The translations under genes and the position numbers were made by a program. Source: Diplonema japonicum (taxonomy: Eukaryota; Euglenozoa; Diplonemea; Diplonemida; Diplonemidae). Taken from it: 64,000 nucleotides of DNA. The stretch spans positions 248,001 to 312,000 of the forward strand of contig OZ025750.1 of assembly GCA_964019335.1 (NCBI GenBank). The letters are read 5' to 3'. A model generated the notes under the pieces. That model made no database searches and was not told where the DNA came from. It saw nothing but the letters and a program-made list of their open reading frames with translations. Below are positions 53,425 through 63,600 of the stretch, one piece after another (positions within the stretch are counted from its first letter, which is position 1; the number at the start of each line of letters is the position of its first letter).

Positions 53425-55635
53425 ATGATGAAGATTGTAGTGGCACTGCTAGGTCTGCTAACAGGTACTCGTGCAGCATCGTTCTCTTGCGAAGGAAGCC
53501 TGAAGACTGTAACGAACGATGTGATCAAGCTGCCTTGTTCGATTGAGATTAAGTTCCTTAGAAAGGAGTTCAAACAAGAATTCTGGCTAGAGATGAAGGA
53601 GTGCGCCAAGGAGTTCCGGGTGTACGGCTCGACCAATTTAGGAAACTTTGACGAGATTGTGACCGAAGAGCACAACGAGGTGAAGTTCCCCGGCATAGGT
53701 AAGATCCCAGGCGGCTGCACCGCCATTAAGTTCAACAGTATTTCAACGAGCGAGGACGGGATCTCATTCTGCCCGACATTCGATTGCAGGTTCGTGAAGG
53801 ACCCACCGTGCGTGTCTGTTTCCATCGACGACAGCTGCATGAGCAAGCAGTCCTGCGGCGACTGCATCACCACACCAGGATGCGGGTGGTGCTACGACAA
53901 CGAACAATGCCTTCCCAAGGCAGCCTCCACAGACATCGATCGCTGCAAATACTGCGAAGACTGGACCTCCACCGAGTGCCCCGCTTGCCCAGAAAACTGC
54001 GGTGGGCACGGTGACTGCACATTACGATCTTGCAAATGCAACGACAACTGGACGGGGACAGGGACTTGCAACGTCTACCAAAAACCAACATCCAAGCCGT
54101 GCCCGAACATGCTCGGGACCGTCAGGGAGCCCATCGCCTTCTCGCCCTCATCCTACGCCGGCGGGCTCTACCACAGCATGCTGTCTGTCAGCAGTGTTGC
54201 ATACTTCGCCGTCGAGACCAACATGCCTCAGTATGACATCTTCGTCAGAGTGCACGACAGGGCGTCCGTGAAGCAGCACGACTACCGGTCTTCAAAAAAC
54301 AGCCTCGGCGGTGCACCATGTGTGTCGCATGACAATAGTGTTGTCATTTCCCTGACGGACCCAAGCTTCCCTGCTGGTGCTGTTGTGTGGATTGGGGTGC
54401 ATGCTCCTCTTGGCACGGACGGGATGAAGGTCACGGTGACTCTTGGCACGTGCAGTGCTGGTTTTTCCGGTTGGCCCTGCGTTATCCCCGTTACTGACCT
54501 CCTGGTCATTGAAGACGAAGACACCCGAGGCAAGTCCCACACGTACTTAGAGACGCGCACAGTCGGTGTCATGAAAGGGGAGCAGCACCTTATGCGGTTC
54601 CGCGTGCCGAGCGAGACCGTGAAGATCGTTCCACAGGTGCCCGACAGCATCGCAAAATACGTGACGACAGACCTCCTGCTGGAGGGGAAGAAGATCGACG
54701 GTAGCCGCCCCCCTCCTACAGACGACGCTGGTGTGCTCATCACGGTGAACAGCAACCTCGCCTCCGATTGGTTGGAGGTCCCGCTTACAATCGGCTTCAC
54801 GGTGTGCGAGACGACGAACTACGAAAGTGAATGTGAGGGTTTGATGCCGCATCTCCTTGTTGCGGGGCAGCCGTCTGTCAGTGTAGAGTGGCCGAAGCAC
54901 TCGAAGTGGACGGTGGTGCAGTTCACAGTACCAAGCGGCGTGGGAAGGGTCATCATCACGGGGCAGACAAGCGCGGCTTCCCCGCGTCTTGTTGCGGACT
55001 TCAGAGTACGGCCCACGGAGAGATCGCAGTGGCAGGCGCACAACATGCATCTGGAGCTGGACCACCCTAGTGCAGGGCATTGGTTTGTCGGGATGTACAC
55101 ACCAGTTGGCACCCAGGTCGACGAGAGCGCAAACTTTATGTTAGAGATGTCAGACTGTGCGGAGTGCGGGGCGGCGTACTGTAACAAGACATTCGGCAGC
55201 GTGGCACAGCGTGTCTGCTCACCGACAGACTGCCTGTCGCCATCACAGTCCAGTTCTGTGGACCTCGCACAGTGCTCGAACACAATGGTCGTAACGACAC
55301 CCAGTCCCTCCGCAGAGACTGTTCTTATGGATGATGGAGGTGCTGATACGAACACTATGGTGGGCATCATCGTCGGTGCCTTCTTGGGTGTGTGTTTAGT
55401 TGCAACAGGTATTGCCGTGGCATACATGTACTCCAGGTGGAGAGTGAAGAAGGACCAGGAGCGTAGGGAGCAAGGCGGCTATGACTTTGCACCCACTGCC
55501 GTCCCAGGCGATGAGATGCAGATGTCCGACACTGGATCGGATTTGGAAGCATGCTGTGAGCCGGCGCCCACCCCGGACCCTGCTGCTGCGAAGTCGATTA
55601 ATAATGAGAATGTTGCGCAGGTGGATCAGGAATGA
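53425..55635 (+). CDS. Type I membrane receptor with PSI and EGF-like domains
   Basis: 736 residues from ATG 53425. A signal peptide (MKIVVALLGLLTGTRAA) leads to an N-terminal Cys-containing domain, then a PSI (plexin-semaphorin-integrin) domain at about 130-175 (SCGDCITTPGCGWCYDNEQC). An EGF-like domain follows at about 184-220 (CPENCGGHGDCTLRSCKCND). A long beta-rich ectodomain (about 225-600), possibly two similar halves, precedes one membrane helix at about 644-669 (GIIVGAFLGVCLVATGIAVA). The cytoplasmic tail of about 67 residues is acidic and has a Tyr (GGYDFAP). Probably an adhesion or recognition receptor. The PSI-EGF order recalls integrin beta chains, but no integrin I-like domain is seen. 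Confidence 0.87.
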   Translation: MMKIVVALLGLLTGTRAASFSCEGSLKTVTNDVIKLPCSIEIKFLRKEFKQEFWLEMKECAKEFRVYGSTNLGNFDEIVTEEHNEVKFPGIGKIPGGCTAIKFNSISTSEDGISFCPTFDCRFVKDPPCVSVSIDDSCMSKQSCGDCITTPGCGWCYDNEQCLPKAASTDIDRCKYCEDWTSTECPACPENCGGHGDCTLRSCKCNDNWTGTGTCNVYQKPTSKPCPNMLGTVREPIAFSPSSYAGGLYHSMLSVSSVAYFAVETNMPQYDIFVRVHDRASVKQHDYRSSKNSLGGAPCVSHDNSVVISLTDPSFPAGAVVWIGVHAPLGTDGMKVTVTLGTCSAGFSGWPCVIPVTDLLVIEDEDTRGKSHTYLETRTVGVMKGEQHLMRFRVPSETVKIVPQVPDSIAKYVTTDLLLEGKKIDGSRPPPTDDAGVLITVNSNLASDWLEVPLTIGFTVCETTNYESECEGLMPHLLVAGQPSVSVEWPKHSKWTVVQFTVPSGVGRVIITGQTSAASPRLVADFRVRPTERSQWQAHNMHLELDHPSAGHWFVGMYTPVGTQVDESANFMLEMSDCAECGAAYCNKTFGSVAQRVCSPTDCLSPSQSSSVDLAQCSNTMVVTTPSPSAETVLMDDGGADTNTMVGIIVGAFLGVCLVATGIAVAYMYSRWRVKKDQERREQGGYDFAPTAVPGDEMQMSDTGSDLEACCEPAPTPDPAAAKSINNENVAQVDQE

Positions 55636-57033
55636 TTTTCTTTTTTTAGAAAAACAGTAGCATGCAAAAAGGGGAAATGGTCTCTTTTTTGAAAAGAAAT
55701 GGGGGGAGGGGAAGAACAAAGATAAGTGAAACAATGTATGCAAGTGAATTTCCCCCCAAGGCAGAAAGGCGTCAGGTTGTGCCCTGTAGACCTTCCAAAG
55801 AGCATATAATTGACGGGATTGGGGGGGGGAAAAAAGAAGTGATACAAAAAGAACAAGAGTTCTTTTGCTCTGGGCAGGGTTCATAATAACAGATTTTTAG
55901 AAATGTAGTACCTATCCTCTGATGACTAACCTTTTTTTTTGTTCGATTTTCCCTTTTTTTTTTGACCGTACCAAAAAAAAAAAGAAAGAAAAAAGAATAG
56001 AGACGGCGACAAAGGGCACGGGTGCACCTGGTTTAACGATATCATAGTTATGTACCATAAGGGTGCACACCCCCCCCTTTTTTTCCCAATCTTTTTTAAA
56101 TTCTAATTTGGTACAATGAAGGGTCCATACACGCCCCCCCCCCCCCACTTTTTAATAAGGTTTAATGATTCTTATAAAGTCGTTGAGTTTTTTATGTGCT
56201 GTGACCCACCCCGCACGAGATACAAAAAAGAACTAAGTTGCGAGGTTTAGGGTTTGATATATTATCATAAGGAAAATTAAAAAGCTTTTTTTTCTTCTTC
56301 TTTTTTTTTTTCTCTTCCTTTTCTTCCCAATATACGACTTTTACCAACAAGAGAACAAAAAGGGTCACGACAAGGATTGAAGGGAGGGAAAAAAGAAAAT
56401 GGGACGATTCTTTTATCTGTCTTTTTTTGTCCCCCCCCCTCGTATCCGTAAGAAAGCTTGTATCCTAATCAGGGTTTTAAATTAGAAAATGAAGAGTCTC
56501 ATCGACGCTTTACTGATGGCGCACGAGTAGGTTGCCTTGTACACACCGTGTTCTCAGAACCTCCTTTAAAGTGATGACGGGAATGTCATGCCCGCTGACC
56601 AAGGTGCTGCATCGCAGGTGGGAACTCGAACACAGTTTTGATGCACACATCGTCCCCAGGGCCCGGTCTTCAACCATGGTGTGTGGGGCCTAAAAACCAC
56701 GTCCCCGTCAGCGTGAGGTGACATCGAAACTGATACAACGACCGATAGGGCATGACAGTACAGCTCAGGGGTGCTACTTCAACGGCATCCGGTCGGACGC
56801 AGTCTGACGCCGAGAAATCTGTACAGGAGGCACAGGCTCCCTCTTGTGGTGATGATCTTCATCAGCGCCGCCACATGCCGCAGTCACCGTAGAGGAGGTT
56901 TCCACCATCTCGCACTCGGCGTCCGTTTATTTTTTCCCCTCTTTTTGTTACTCGAATGCAGTATGGTACCATGTTTACTTTTATTCTTTAGTTCAAAAAC
57001 ACCAGCTGGCAACGCTTCTGAAAAGGATTATAG
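55636..57033. other. Intergenic region with a GC-richer block of unknown nature
   Basis: 55636-56470 is low-complexity DNA. About 56480-56930 is GC-richer and lacks long homopolymers, but all frames are interrupted; it may be a gene fossil or a structured non-coding sequence. Pyrimidine tracts ending in GAATGCAG (about 56961) and TTCTTTAG (about 56991) precede the next gene. Confidence 0.5.
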
Positions 57034-57387
57034 ATGTCATCCCACATGCTTGTGCTTCTGGTGGTGCTGGTGGTGGGCATGGCGGCCGCGGGTGACAGGG
57101 ACGAGCTGTGCTGGGACACCGAAAGTGGTGTAGCTGTGAAGACTAGCAACTGCACGTTCGGGTGCTGCATCGATGGCGACTGTGGAAGCGAAGGCCAGTG
57201 TGACAAGGCACACGATGCAGCAGTGGTTGCAAGTGCCGTAGCAGTCGGCTGCTGCTGTGGGTTGGCTGTCATGGCCTTCATGTACTGGAAAAAGATCGCT
57301 TGCTTCAAGTCTGTTGAGCCTCCCACTCCTTCGCCGTTTGCGACAGAGTTCCATCAGGCTCCCACTGTCATCTACACCCAGAGCTGA
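57034..57387 (+). CDS. Small Cys-rich single-span membrane protein
   Basis: 117 residues from ATG 57034. A signal peptide (MLVLLVVLVVGMAAAG) is followed by a short ectodomain with about six Cys (CWDTESG, CTFGCCIDGDCGSEGQCDK). One membrane helix at about 66-88 has an internal CCC (GCCCGLAVMAFMYW). A short Pro-rich cytoplasmic tail ends in TVIYTQS. The family is not recognised; it could be a small surface antigen or the accessory subunit of a neighbouring receptor. Length, splice signals and a clean signal peptide favour a real gene. Confidence 0.72.
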   Translation: MSSHMLVLLVVLVVGMAAAGDRDELCWDTESGVAVKTSNCTFGCCIDGDCGSEGQCDKAHDAAVVASAVAVGCCCGLAVMAFMYWKKIACFKSVEPPTPSPFATEFHQAPTVIYTQS

Positions 57388-57932
57388 TCTTTTTCACTAT
57401 TGTTTCCCTTTTATCTAATTGTTTAACAAGTACCTCAATATCTTTTTCTTTTTTGCACCAACGTGCCTGAAAGAAAAAAGAGGAAGAAAGACAAAGCACC
57501 CGGATTCTATTTTGTTGTTAAAACCATGTCCTTCATAGGCTAAAGAAGAAAGAAGCTTTTTAAGAACTAAAACAGAAAAGGTACAGTGTTTCCTTCCTCG
57601 TCTATCCCTCACCCTTCCTGAAAAAAGGGGTTTTTTTCTTTTCTTTCCCTCTCTCTTTTTTTGCACCCACAGCATCTGCTGTGCATTCGGACACCCAATC
57701 TTTCGAAAACTAGCTCTGGGGAACTCAAGGAGGGTCTCAAATATCACTTCTTTCGAAATATCGAAAGGAGGATGACACACCCTTTTATACATACCCCACT
57801 TCTTATTTTATTTCTTCCTTCTTCCTCTTCGTTTATTTTACGAGCAGTTTTCTGTTATCCTCTCCCTCCCCCTTTTTTTTATCTGCCTCAGATTTATGAA
57901 CGTAACACACAGGATATAACAGATTCAGAAAG
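57388..57932. other. Intergenic region, possible short upstream ORF
   Basis: No gene. If splicing uses the CCTCAG just before 57892, the mRNA leader holds an ATG at about 57896 opening a seven-codon ORF (MNVTHRI) that stops before the main start at 57933. The later AG at 57911-57912 (CACACAG) would remove it. Confidence 0.4.
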
Positions 57933-58247
57933 ATGGACTTCAAGGCGATTGCACTCAAGTTTCTTGACCTCCGTGTGAAGAAGGAGTACGACGAGCTGAT
58001 TGATCTCATTGACGAGAACTTCGCGCTTGACCATTTCAGGGACGGGAAGCTCAACGGGAAGGACGAGTACAGGAAGTACCTTGACGCCAACGAGCCCCCC
58101 CCGGGCACCTGGGAGGAGCCCATCGTGGAGGGCAACGTCGTGAAGATCACCGGCCAGATCAAGAAGTTCATGATGAACTGGACGGTGCACAGCGCCCTCA
58201 CCTTTACTGATGAGGGTAAGATCTGCGACATCAAGCTGTGGAGGTAA
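57933..58247 (+). CDS. Small NTF2-like (SnoaL-type fold) protein
   Basis: 104 residues from ATG 57933. The layout, two N-terminal helices (FKAIALKFLDLRVKKEYDEL, LIDENFALDHF) followed by four strands with alternating hydrophobics (GNVVKITGQIKKFMMNWTVH, SALTFTDEGKICDIKLWR), is typical of the NTF2-like superfamily. The DGKLNGKDEYRKYL turn resembles the conserved GKE loop of that group. No signal or membrane segment. Small NTF2-like proteins can be enzymes or dimeric binding proteins; the role here is unknown. It is followed after 230 bases by the kinase-MSP gene. Confidence 0.75.
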   Translation: MDFKAIALKFLDLRVKKEYDELIDLIDENFALDHFRDGKLNGKDEYRKYLDANEPPPGTWEEPIVEGNVVKITGQIKKFMMNWTVHSALTFTDEGKICDIKLWR

Positions 58248-58479
58248 GAGAACCAACGGGCAAAATGACGCACACCCTCACGCGTACATTTTTCTTATTC
58301 CTTTCCTTCCCTTTTTTTTTTTTTTTTTTTCTTTCTTCTCTTTTCTTATGTGCGTTGAAGCAGCCGGTGCTGCCCCCTCAGAACCCCATCGAGGACTCAA
58401 TAATCGCACTTTTTCTTCTTCTTTCTCCTTTCCCAGTTAAAACACGGTATTTTTTGGTAGATACAATCCAGCAGGCAAC

Positions 58480-60438
58480 ATGAGCAGCATGGATAAGTAC
58501 AAACGCGGGGCGTCCATTGGAAGCGGTGGTTTCGGGAAGGTGTACAGCGTTGAGCGCATTGTGGACGGCGTGCAGTTAGCCATGAAGGAGCAGATCGCCT
58601 TCCACGAGGACGAGTCCAAGATGGAGGAGGTGCGCCACATGCTCGGGCTGGAACATAAGAACATCGTAAGCTGCGTCGACTTCTTCACCACCACCACCAC
58701 AACCACAACAGGGAAGACGAAGTGGACGCTGCACATTCTGATGCCGCTGTACAGCTGCGACCTCGACAAGCTCGTCAGGAACGAGGGGGGCATCGGGAAG
58801 CAAAGGTGTATTAAGCTTGTAGCAGAGTTAGGAGAGGCTCTATGCTTCCTACACAAGAGAGGCTTCATCCACAGGGACGTCAAACCGCCAAATGTCATGG
58901 TGTGCAGTCCCGGAGGCGATGTTGAGTTCGTGTTGGCCGACCTTGGGCTGTCAAAGGAAGCCCTCTGCACTAACAGCTACACCGGCACACCACACTACAT
59001 GGCCCCCGACATTTTAAGTCCTCCTTATACTAACAAGGTGGATCTATGGTCCCTCGGCGTCACGGCGTGCTTCGCTGTCTTCGGTGAGGACGACGGTGAA
59101 CTGATGCTAAGGCACCTGCATGGGAACTACGAGTTTGTAATAGAGAACGTGACGGAGTTGCTTGAGAAGAGCGTTGGTGCGCCGCTTGATGGTGTGCTGC
59201 TGAGACTGTTGTCAATGGAAGCGGATGACCGCCCTGCTGCAGAGGATATCCCGCTACTTTTGGGCGAGCGTGTGGTTCTCCTTGCGTGTGTAACCATCGG
59301 CGGGGACGAGAGAAAAAGGAAGATAGCTGTTTCGAAAGGTGCAGATGAGGACACGGTGCGTAAAGCTATCAGCCACGAGTTCAGAAACGTAGCGGGCATG
59401 GAAGAGATCAGCAGGCTGGAGATTCTGGACGAGGATTTCAACCAATTCGTAGATGTTGTCAAGGGAACGGAGTTCAAGGAGAAGAATACTGTTCGGGTTG
59501 TGTGTGCAGCTGTGTCCAGTTGCGATCCTCCGCACGTTGGCGGCACAAACACCACAACTAGCACAGTCCGTGAGGACCCCACAATGGATTTTACACCAAC
59601 TGACTCACTGCTCAATGTGCCTGTTCATGAAGGCACAGGTGTTTCAATGAAGTACATGAAGCACATACCTAACGTCACAGTGGATACGTCGCAAGTAACG
59701 TTCCGACAAGAGAAGAGCACGATCCTCTTCTGCAACGACGGGGACAGGGCCATTTCGTACAAGATTCTCGTTGCAGGCAAGAACAAAAACATATCAGTTA
59801 AACCACCTGAAGGCATCATAAACAGGCGCAGCGAGCACAAGGTCTTCTTACGGTACAAAGGCGAGTTTGGGGATATGAAGTTTCGGATCCTCGCCCGCGA
59901 GCTCGCCGACGGGAAGCACCAGATGGACCGCAGTCTGCACCTTGATGAGGATAAATTCGTGAATATAGATGTGGTGCGGCCTGTCTTGGTCACCGTAGCC
60001 CCTGACCCTCTCACCTTCGACGGGGAAGGAAGGTGCGACGCGGTCATAAGCAACAATAGCGACAAGTGGGTAGCTTACAAGTTAAGGATACTGACGAACC
60101 GCAAGTTCTGCAAGGTGCGGCCGACGATGGGGGTCTTGAGCAAAGGGGCTAAGACCAACGTCCAGTTTATTGCAAAGTCGGATCCCGAGGAGAGTGATGC
60201 ACTTCGCATTCTATCGAAGGAGCTAACAGAGGACCAGGCCGCGATGGACGACCAGGAACTTGCAAAGATATGGAAGGAATGCTCTTTCAGGCAGCAACAC
60301 TTGGGTGTTCGGCGCCTATGCGGGGAACAGACGGACATCGCGAGCCACTCAAAAGAAGCTCACGACCGAAGCGAGGCTGCTCACCAGGAACCATATGGCA
60401 CTACTCACAGCACTATCCCCGGAGCCACGCTCCGATGA
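58480..60438 (+). CDS. Protein kinase fused to tandem MSP (VAP-like) domains
   Basis: 652 residues from ATG 58480. Kinase domain at about 8-262: glycine loop GSGGFGKVY, ATP Lys 36, HRD at 131-133 continuing VKPPN, a DLG in place of DFG at 154-156, and MAPDIL as the APE motif. It should be active. Residues about 265-350 (ACVTIGGDERKRKIAVSKGA to VRVVCA) suggest a PB1- or ubiquitin-like domain. Two MSP-like beta-sandwiches follow at about 403-495 and 502-600 (VAPDPLTFDGEGRCDAVISN, then KVRPTMGVLSKGAKTNVQF). These are the fold that binds FFAT motifs or polymerises in sperm proteins. A polar tail closes the protein. The fusion suggests a kinase docked at ER contact sites or a cytoskeletal structure; that role is inference. 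Confidence 0.85.
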   Translation: MSSMDKYKRGASIGSGGFGKVYSVERIVDGVQLAMKEQIAFHEDESKMEEVRHMLGLEHKNIVSCVDFFTTTTTTTTGKTKWTLHILMPLYSCDLDKLVRNEGGIGKQRCIKLVAELGEALCFLHKRGFIHRDVKPPNVMVCSPGGDVEFVLADLGLSKEALCTNSYTGTPHYMAPDILSPPYTNKVDLWSLGVTACFAVFGEDDGELMLRHLHGNYEFVIENVTELLEKSVGAPLDGVLLRLLSMEADDRPAAEDIPLLLGERVVLLACVTIGGDERKRKIAVSKGADEDTVRKAISHEFRNVAGMEEISRLEILDEDFNQFVDVVKGTEFKEKNTVRVVCAAVSSCDPPHVGGTNTTTSTVREDPTMDFTPTDSLLNVPVHEGTGVSMKYMKHIPNVTVDTSQVTFRQEKSTILFCNDGDRAISYKILVAGKNKNISVKPPEGIINRRSEHKVFLRYKGEFGDMKFRILARELADGKHQMDRSLHLDEDKFVNIDVVRPVLVTVAPDPLTFDGEGRCDAVISNNSDKWVAYKLRILTNRKFCKVRPTMGVLSKGAKTNVQFIAKSDPEESDALRILSKELTEDQAAMDDQELAKIWKECSFRQQHLGVRRLCGEQTDIASHSKEAHDRSEAAHQEPYGTTHSTIPGATLR

Positions 60439-60480
60439 TTTTTGAACGAAAGACTTTATAAAGAATAAACTTGCACTTCT

Positions 60481-60527
60481 CCCGCCTAAACACCGAAGAA
60501 TATTACCCATCGGTGGCAATAGGCGGG
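60481..60527 (+). other. Two-tier stem-loop with a NANTATTAC-type loop
   Basis: CCCGCCTA (60481-60488) pairs perfectly with 60520-60527, and CACCGA (60491-60496) with TCGGTG (60510-60515). The 13-base loop contains GAATATTAC. A T-run follows. It lies in the 3' flank of the kinase-MSP gene, 43 bases after its stop. It could be an mRNA 3'UTR structure. The loop also fits the nonamer of rolling-circle (CRESS-type) origins, but no Rep gene is near. Confidence 0.5.
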
Positions 60528-60625
60528 CGCTTTTTTTCTACTTTACTCTCTTGCTTCTAGTGTTTAATTAGTTTGACCTCAATAACTATCGGGGGCAATC
60601 ACTACATCAGGATTTGGCCAAAAGA

Positions 60626-63600
60626 ATGGATGTATCAGCACTGGTGGCAGTTGTGACATTTGTGTCATGCTGTGTAAGCAGTGGTGTGGTGCTGGGTCTG
60701 AGTCAAGGAGGCGTTCATGTGGGTATCAGTTCGTCCGCGGTACCCTTGCTGTCTATTCTCTGCACGGCGGCTGCTGTATTGGTGGTTAGAAAGTATCTTG
60801 TGGGGCCTTTGCGGTCGGCGAACAAGTTCCTTGCATTGCTTTCTCGCGGCGCGAGTGAAGCAGCCTTTGATGACCATGCAGTGTTTAAACATCTAGAAGA
60901 GACACGACACCTGCGCGACCTTCTCTTCTCCCTGCAGCATTCGATAAGGCCGGAAGAAGAACAAATACTCCCTGAGACATCTAACTCGAGCTTGAGGGAA
61001 CAGATCTTCACGCCTGTCGATGTTGAAATACCGAAGGGGAAGGTGACGTTTGTATTTACGGATATTGAAGCTTCTTCTGTGTTGTGGAAACAGCACCCTG
61101 ATGACATGAAGGCAGCTATGCGGCTGCACAACACTACGATACGGATTGTGTACTCGCGGTACCAAGGTTACGAGGTGAAGACCATTGGGGACGCCTTCAT
61201 GCTGACGTTTGACCAAGCAAACAATGCCGTGCGATTCGCGTGCGATGCGCAGCTAGAGCTGCTGAACTGTGACTGGCCCGAGAACATTCTCACCGACAAC
61301 CTCTGTGCGCCCATCACTCGTGCAGGGCAGCTTATCTACCGTGGAATGCGCGTCCGCATGGGCATGCACACCGGCGAGGTTGCCATGGAAATAGACCCCG
61401 TCAGTAATCGTGCTGACTACTTCGGCCACACAGTCAACACCGCAGCTCGTATCGAGTCCGCAGGTGCTGGTGGTTGCATCGTTTGCTCTTCTGTCGTGAT
61501 ACAGAACATCAACCCATCCATGCTGAGCTGCACCATCGTACCCCTCGGCACGATTGAGCTCAAGGGCGTCGGGCAGCGCACATTGCACGGTATCATCCCC
61601 ACTTCTATCAGTGAGCGAGGCGCTAGACTTTCCCGCAAGAAGGTTTCGTCAGGGAGTTCCTTAAGGGAGAACTCCATGAAGAGCCCAAGCTCCAACCACT
61701 TAAGTGTCTCGAAAGGTAAGTTCTACAAAATGCTGTTCAGAGATCTCTACAGCGACCGCTTGCAGTCCGACGGTCTGATACGATCGATCGTCGGCAGGTT
61801 CTTGTCGTCCGATGAGCTGCAACCGTTGAACGCGACTGTGGTTCAAATCCGCATCGGGGTAAACTTCAAGGAGCTCCACCACCTGCTGTCCACTGTAGGA
61901 ACGTTAGGAAGGAGAACGTTTGGTGTGATGCTGAACACAGCAACCACAACAGTGACGCTGGTGTGGATGTGCCAGGCTCACGCTGTCCAGGCGGTGAGCT
62001 TCGTCGCGTCTTTGTACTCGGAATTAGGATTAGGATCGGGCTCAAAGCTGCACGTAGGAATGGCCAGCGGTGGGGTTATGTTTGGGATCACAAGCCCCGG
62101 CGAGGAGAAGCACATCATAACATGCGTAGGAGCACCTGTCGATTTATCTTTTGCATTGGCAGAAGCTGCAGAGATGCTGGAAATGACATGTTTAGTACCT
62201 AGTACCATTGCGGCAGGAGTGCCATCGCTGACCAGGCTTCTCCGCCCTATTGACCGCTGGCCCTTTCACGGGGCCACCCAGACTTATGCCGAAGTCAATG
62301 AGCTGCACATCCCTGCGCTGGCCAACGCGGAGAAATGGGACATCCTGTATGGCATGTACGAGGACACCACATGGTGCGATGCGTCATACAGGGCTGCCTT
62401 CGACGATGTGCAGAACGGCGACCTCACTAAAATGAAAGAAATAGGAAAAAAGTGGCCTGACGATATGGTCGTTAGGAGGATCCTGCAGAATGACGGAGTG
62501 TGCCAGACCAGGGCCATCTACCTCCCTGGTCAGCACGTGGCAACTAGCTCTTCCAGTTCCAGCGATAAAGAGAACATGGAAGAGGCATGGAAGCGTGCGA
62601 CGGCGGCATCAAAGTCGTCACGCACAGAGATGGTGTTCATGGAAGGGTGGGCGTACGACGTGTCAGCCTTCATGCACACTCATCCGGGAGGGATGGAGAT
62701 ACTAAGGGAGCACCTGGGGAAGGATATCTCAGATTTGTTCAGGGGCCACGGCGAGGGAAGGGTTCACGACCACAGCGCGTACGCTGCAGATGTACTGCGC
62801 ACCTTACGAGTCTTCAGAACGGACAACCTTGCGACGAACGAGTCCAACATGATGATCGTGCGCGACACATGGCAGCAGCTCCAGTCCGTCGGGCTGAAGG
62901 AGATAGGTGTGTTGCTCTTCAAAAACCTGTTCGAGATGCACCCGGAGTACCTACAGCTATTCCCATGGGGAAGCACAAACGGCGTATACGAGTCACAAGT
63001 ATTGGCGGAGCACGGGCTTCAGGTGATGACCGCTGTGAACAAAGCTGTGACGGACTTGTCAAATTCTCACGAGGTGGCGCATATCCTGCACGAGCTTGGA
63101 AGGACGCACATCAGGTACGGGATATCGAAGCACATGTTCGACGTGGTTGGCATTGCGTTTGACGTAACGTTACGAGCTGCGCTGCAAGAGAGGTACACAC
63201 CACAGGTGCGCCATGCGTGGGGTGAAACCATTCGTCACATCATGCTGATGGCGAAGGATGGTGTTGCGGACACACACGAGGAGAGCGAGTCTGCGGTTGC
63301 GGCCGATGAGTACCGCTCGTTGTATTACAAAAGGCGCGAGGCACGCACGCACAACACAACGCTGTTCGTGTTCCATCTCAATGGGGTCTCTTCGCAGTAC
63401 TTCGCACCGGGTTCGCACGTCAGCGTCCGCTTTAATGGAAAGCTCTCCCGGCCGTACTCCATCTTGAACGTGCGCAACGACGAGATCTGGCTCCTGATCA
63501 AGCTGAACCACGGCAGGCAGAGCTCAAAGGAGCTGAACAGTTTGACAACCGACTCTCTTGTAGGGATCCGCGGTCCGCTTCTCGCGGAGCACCAGTATGT

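Noticed and set aside
56580-56640. Possible tRNA-like B-box (GGGAACTCGAAC)
   Set aside because: No acceptor stem, D-arm or anticodon arm can be placed around it.
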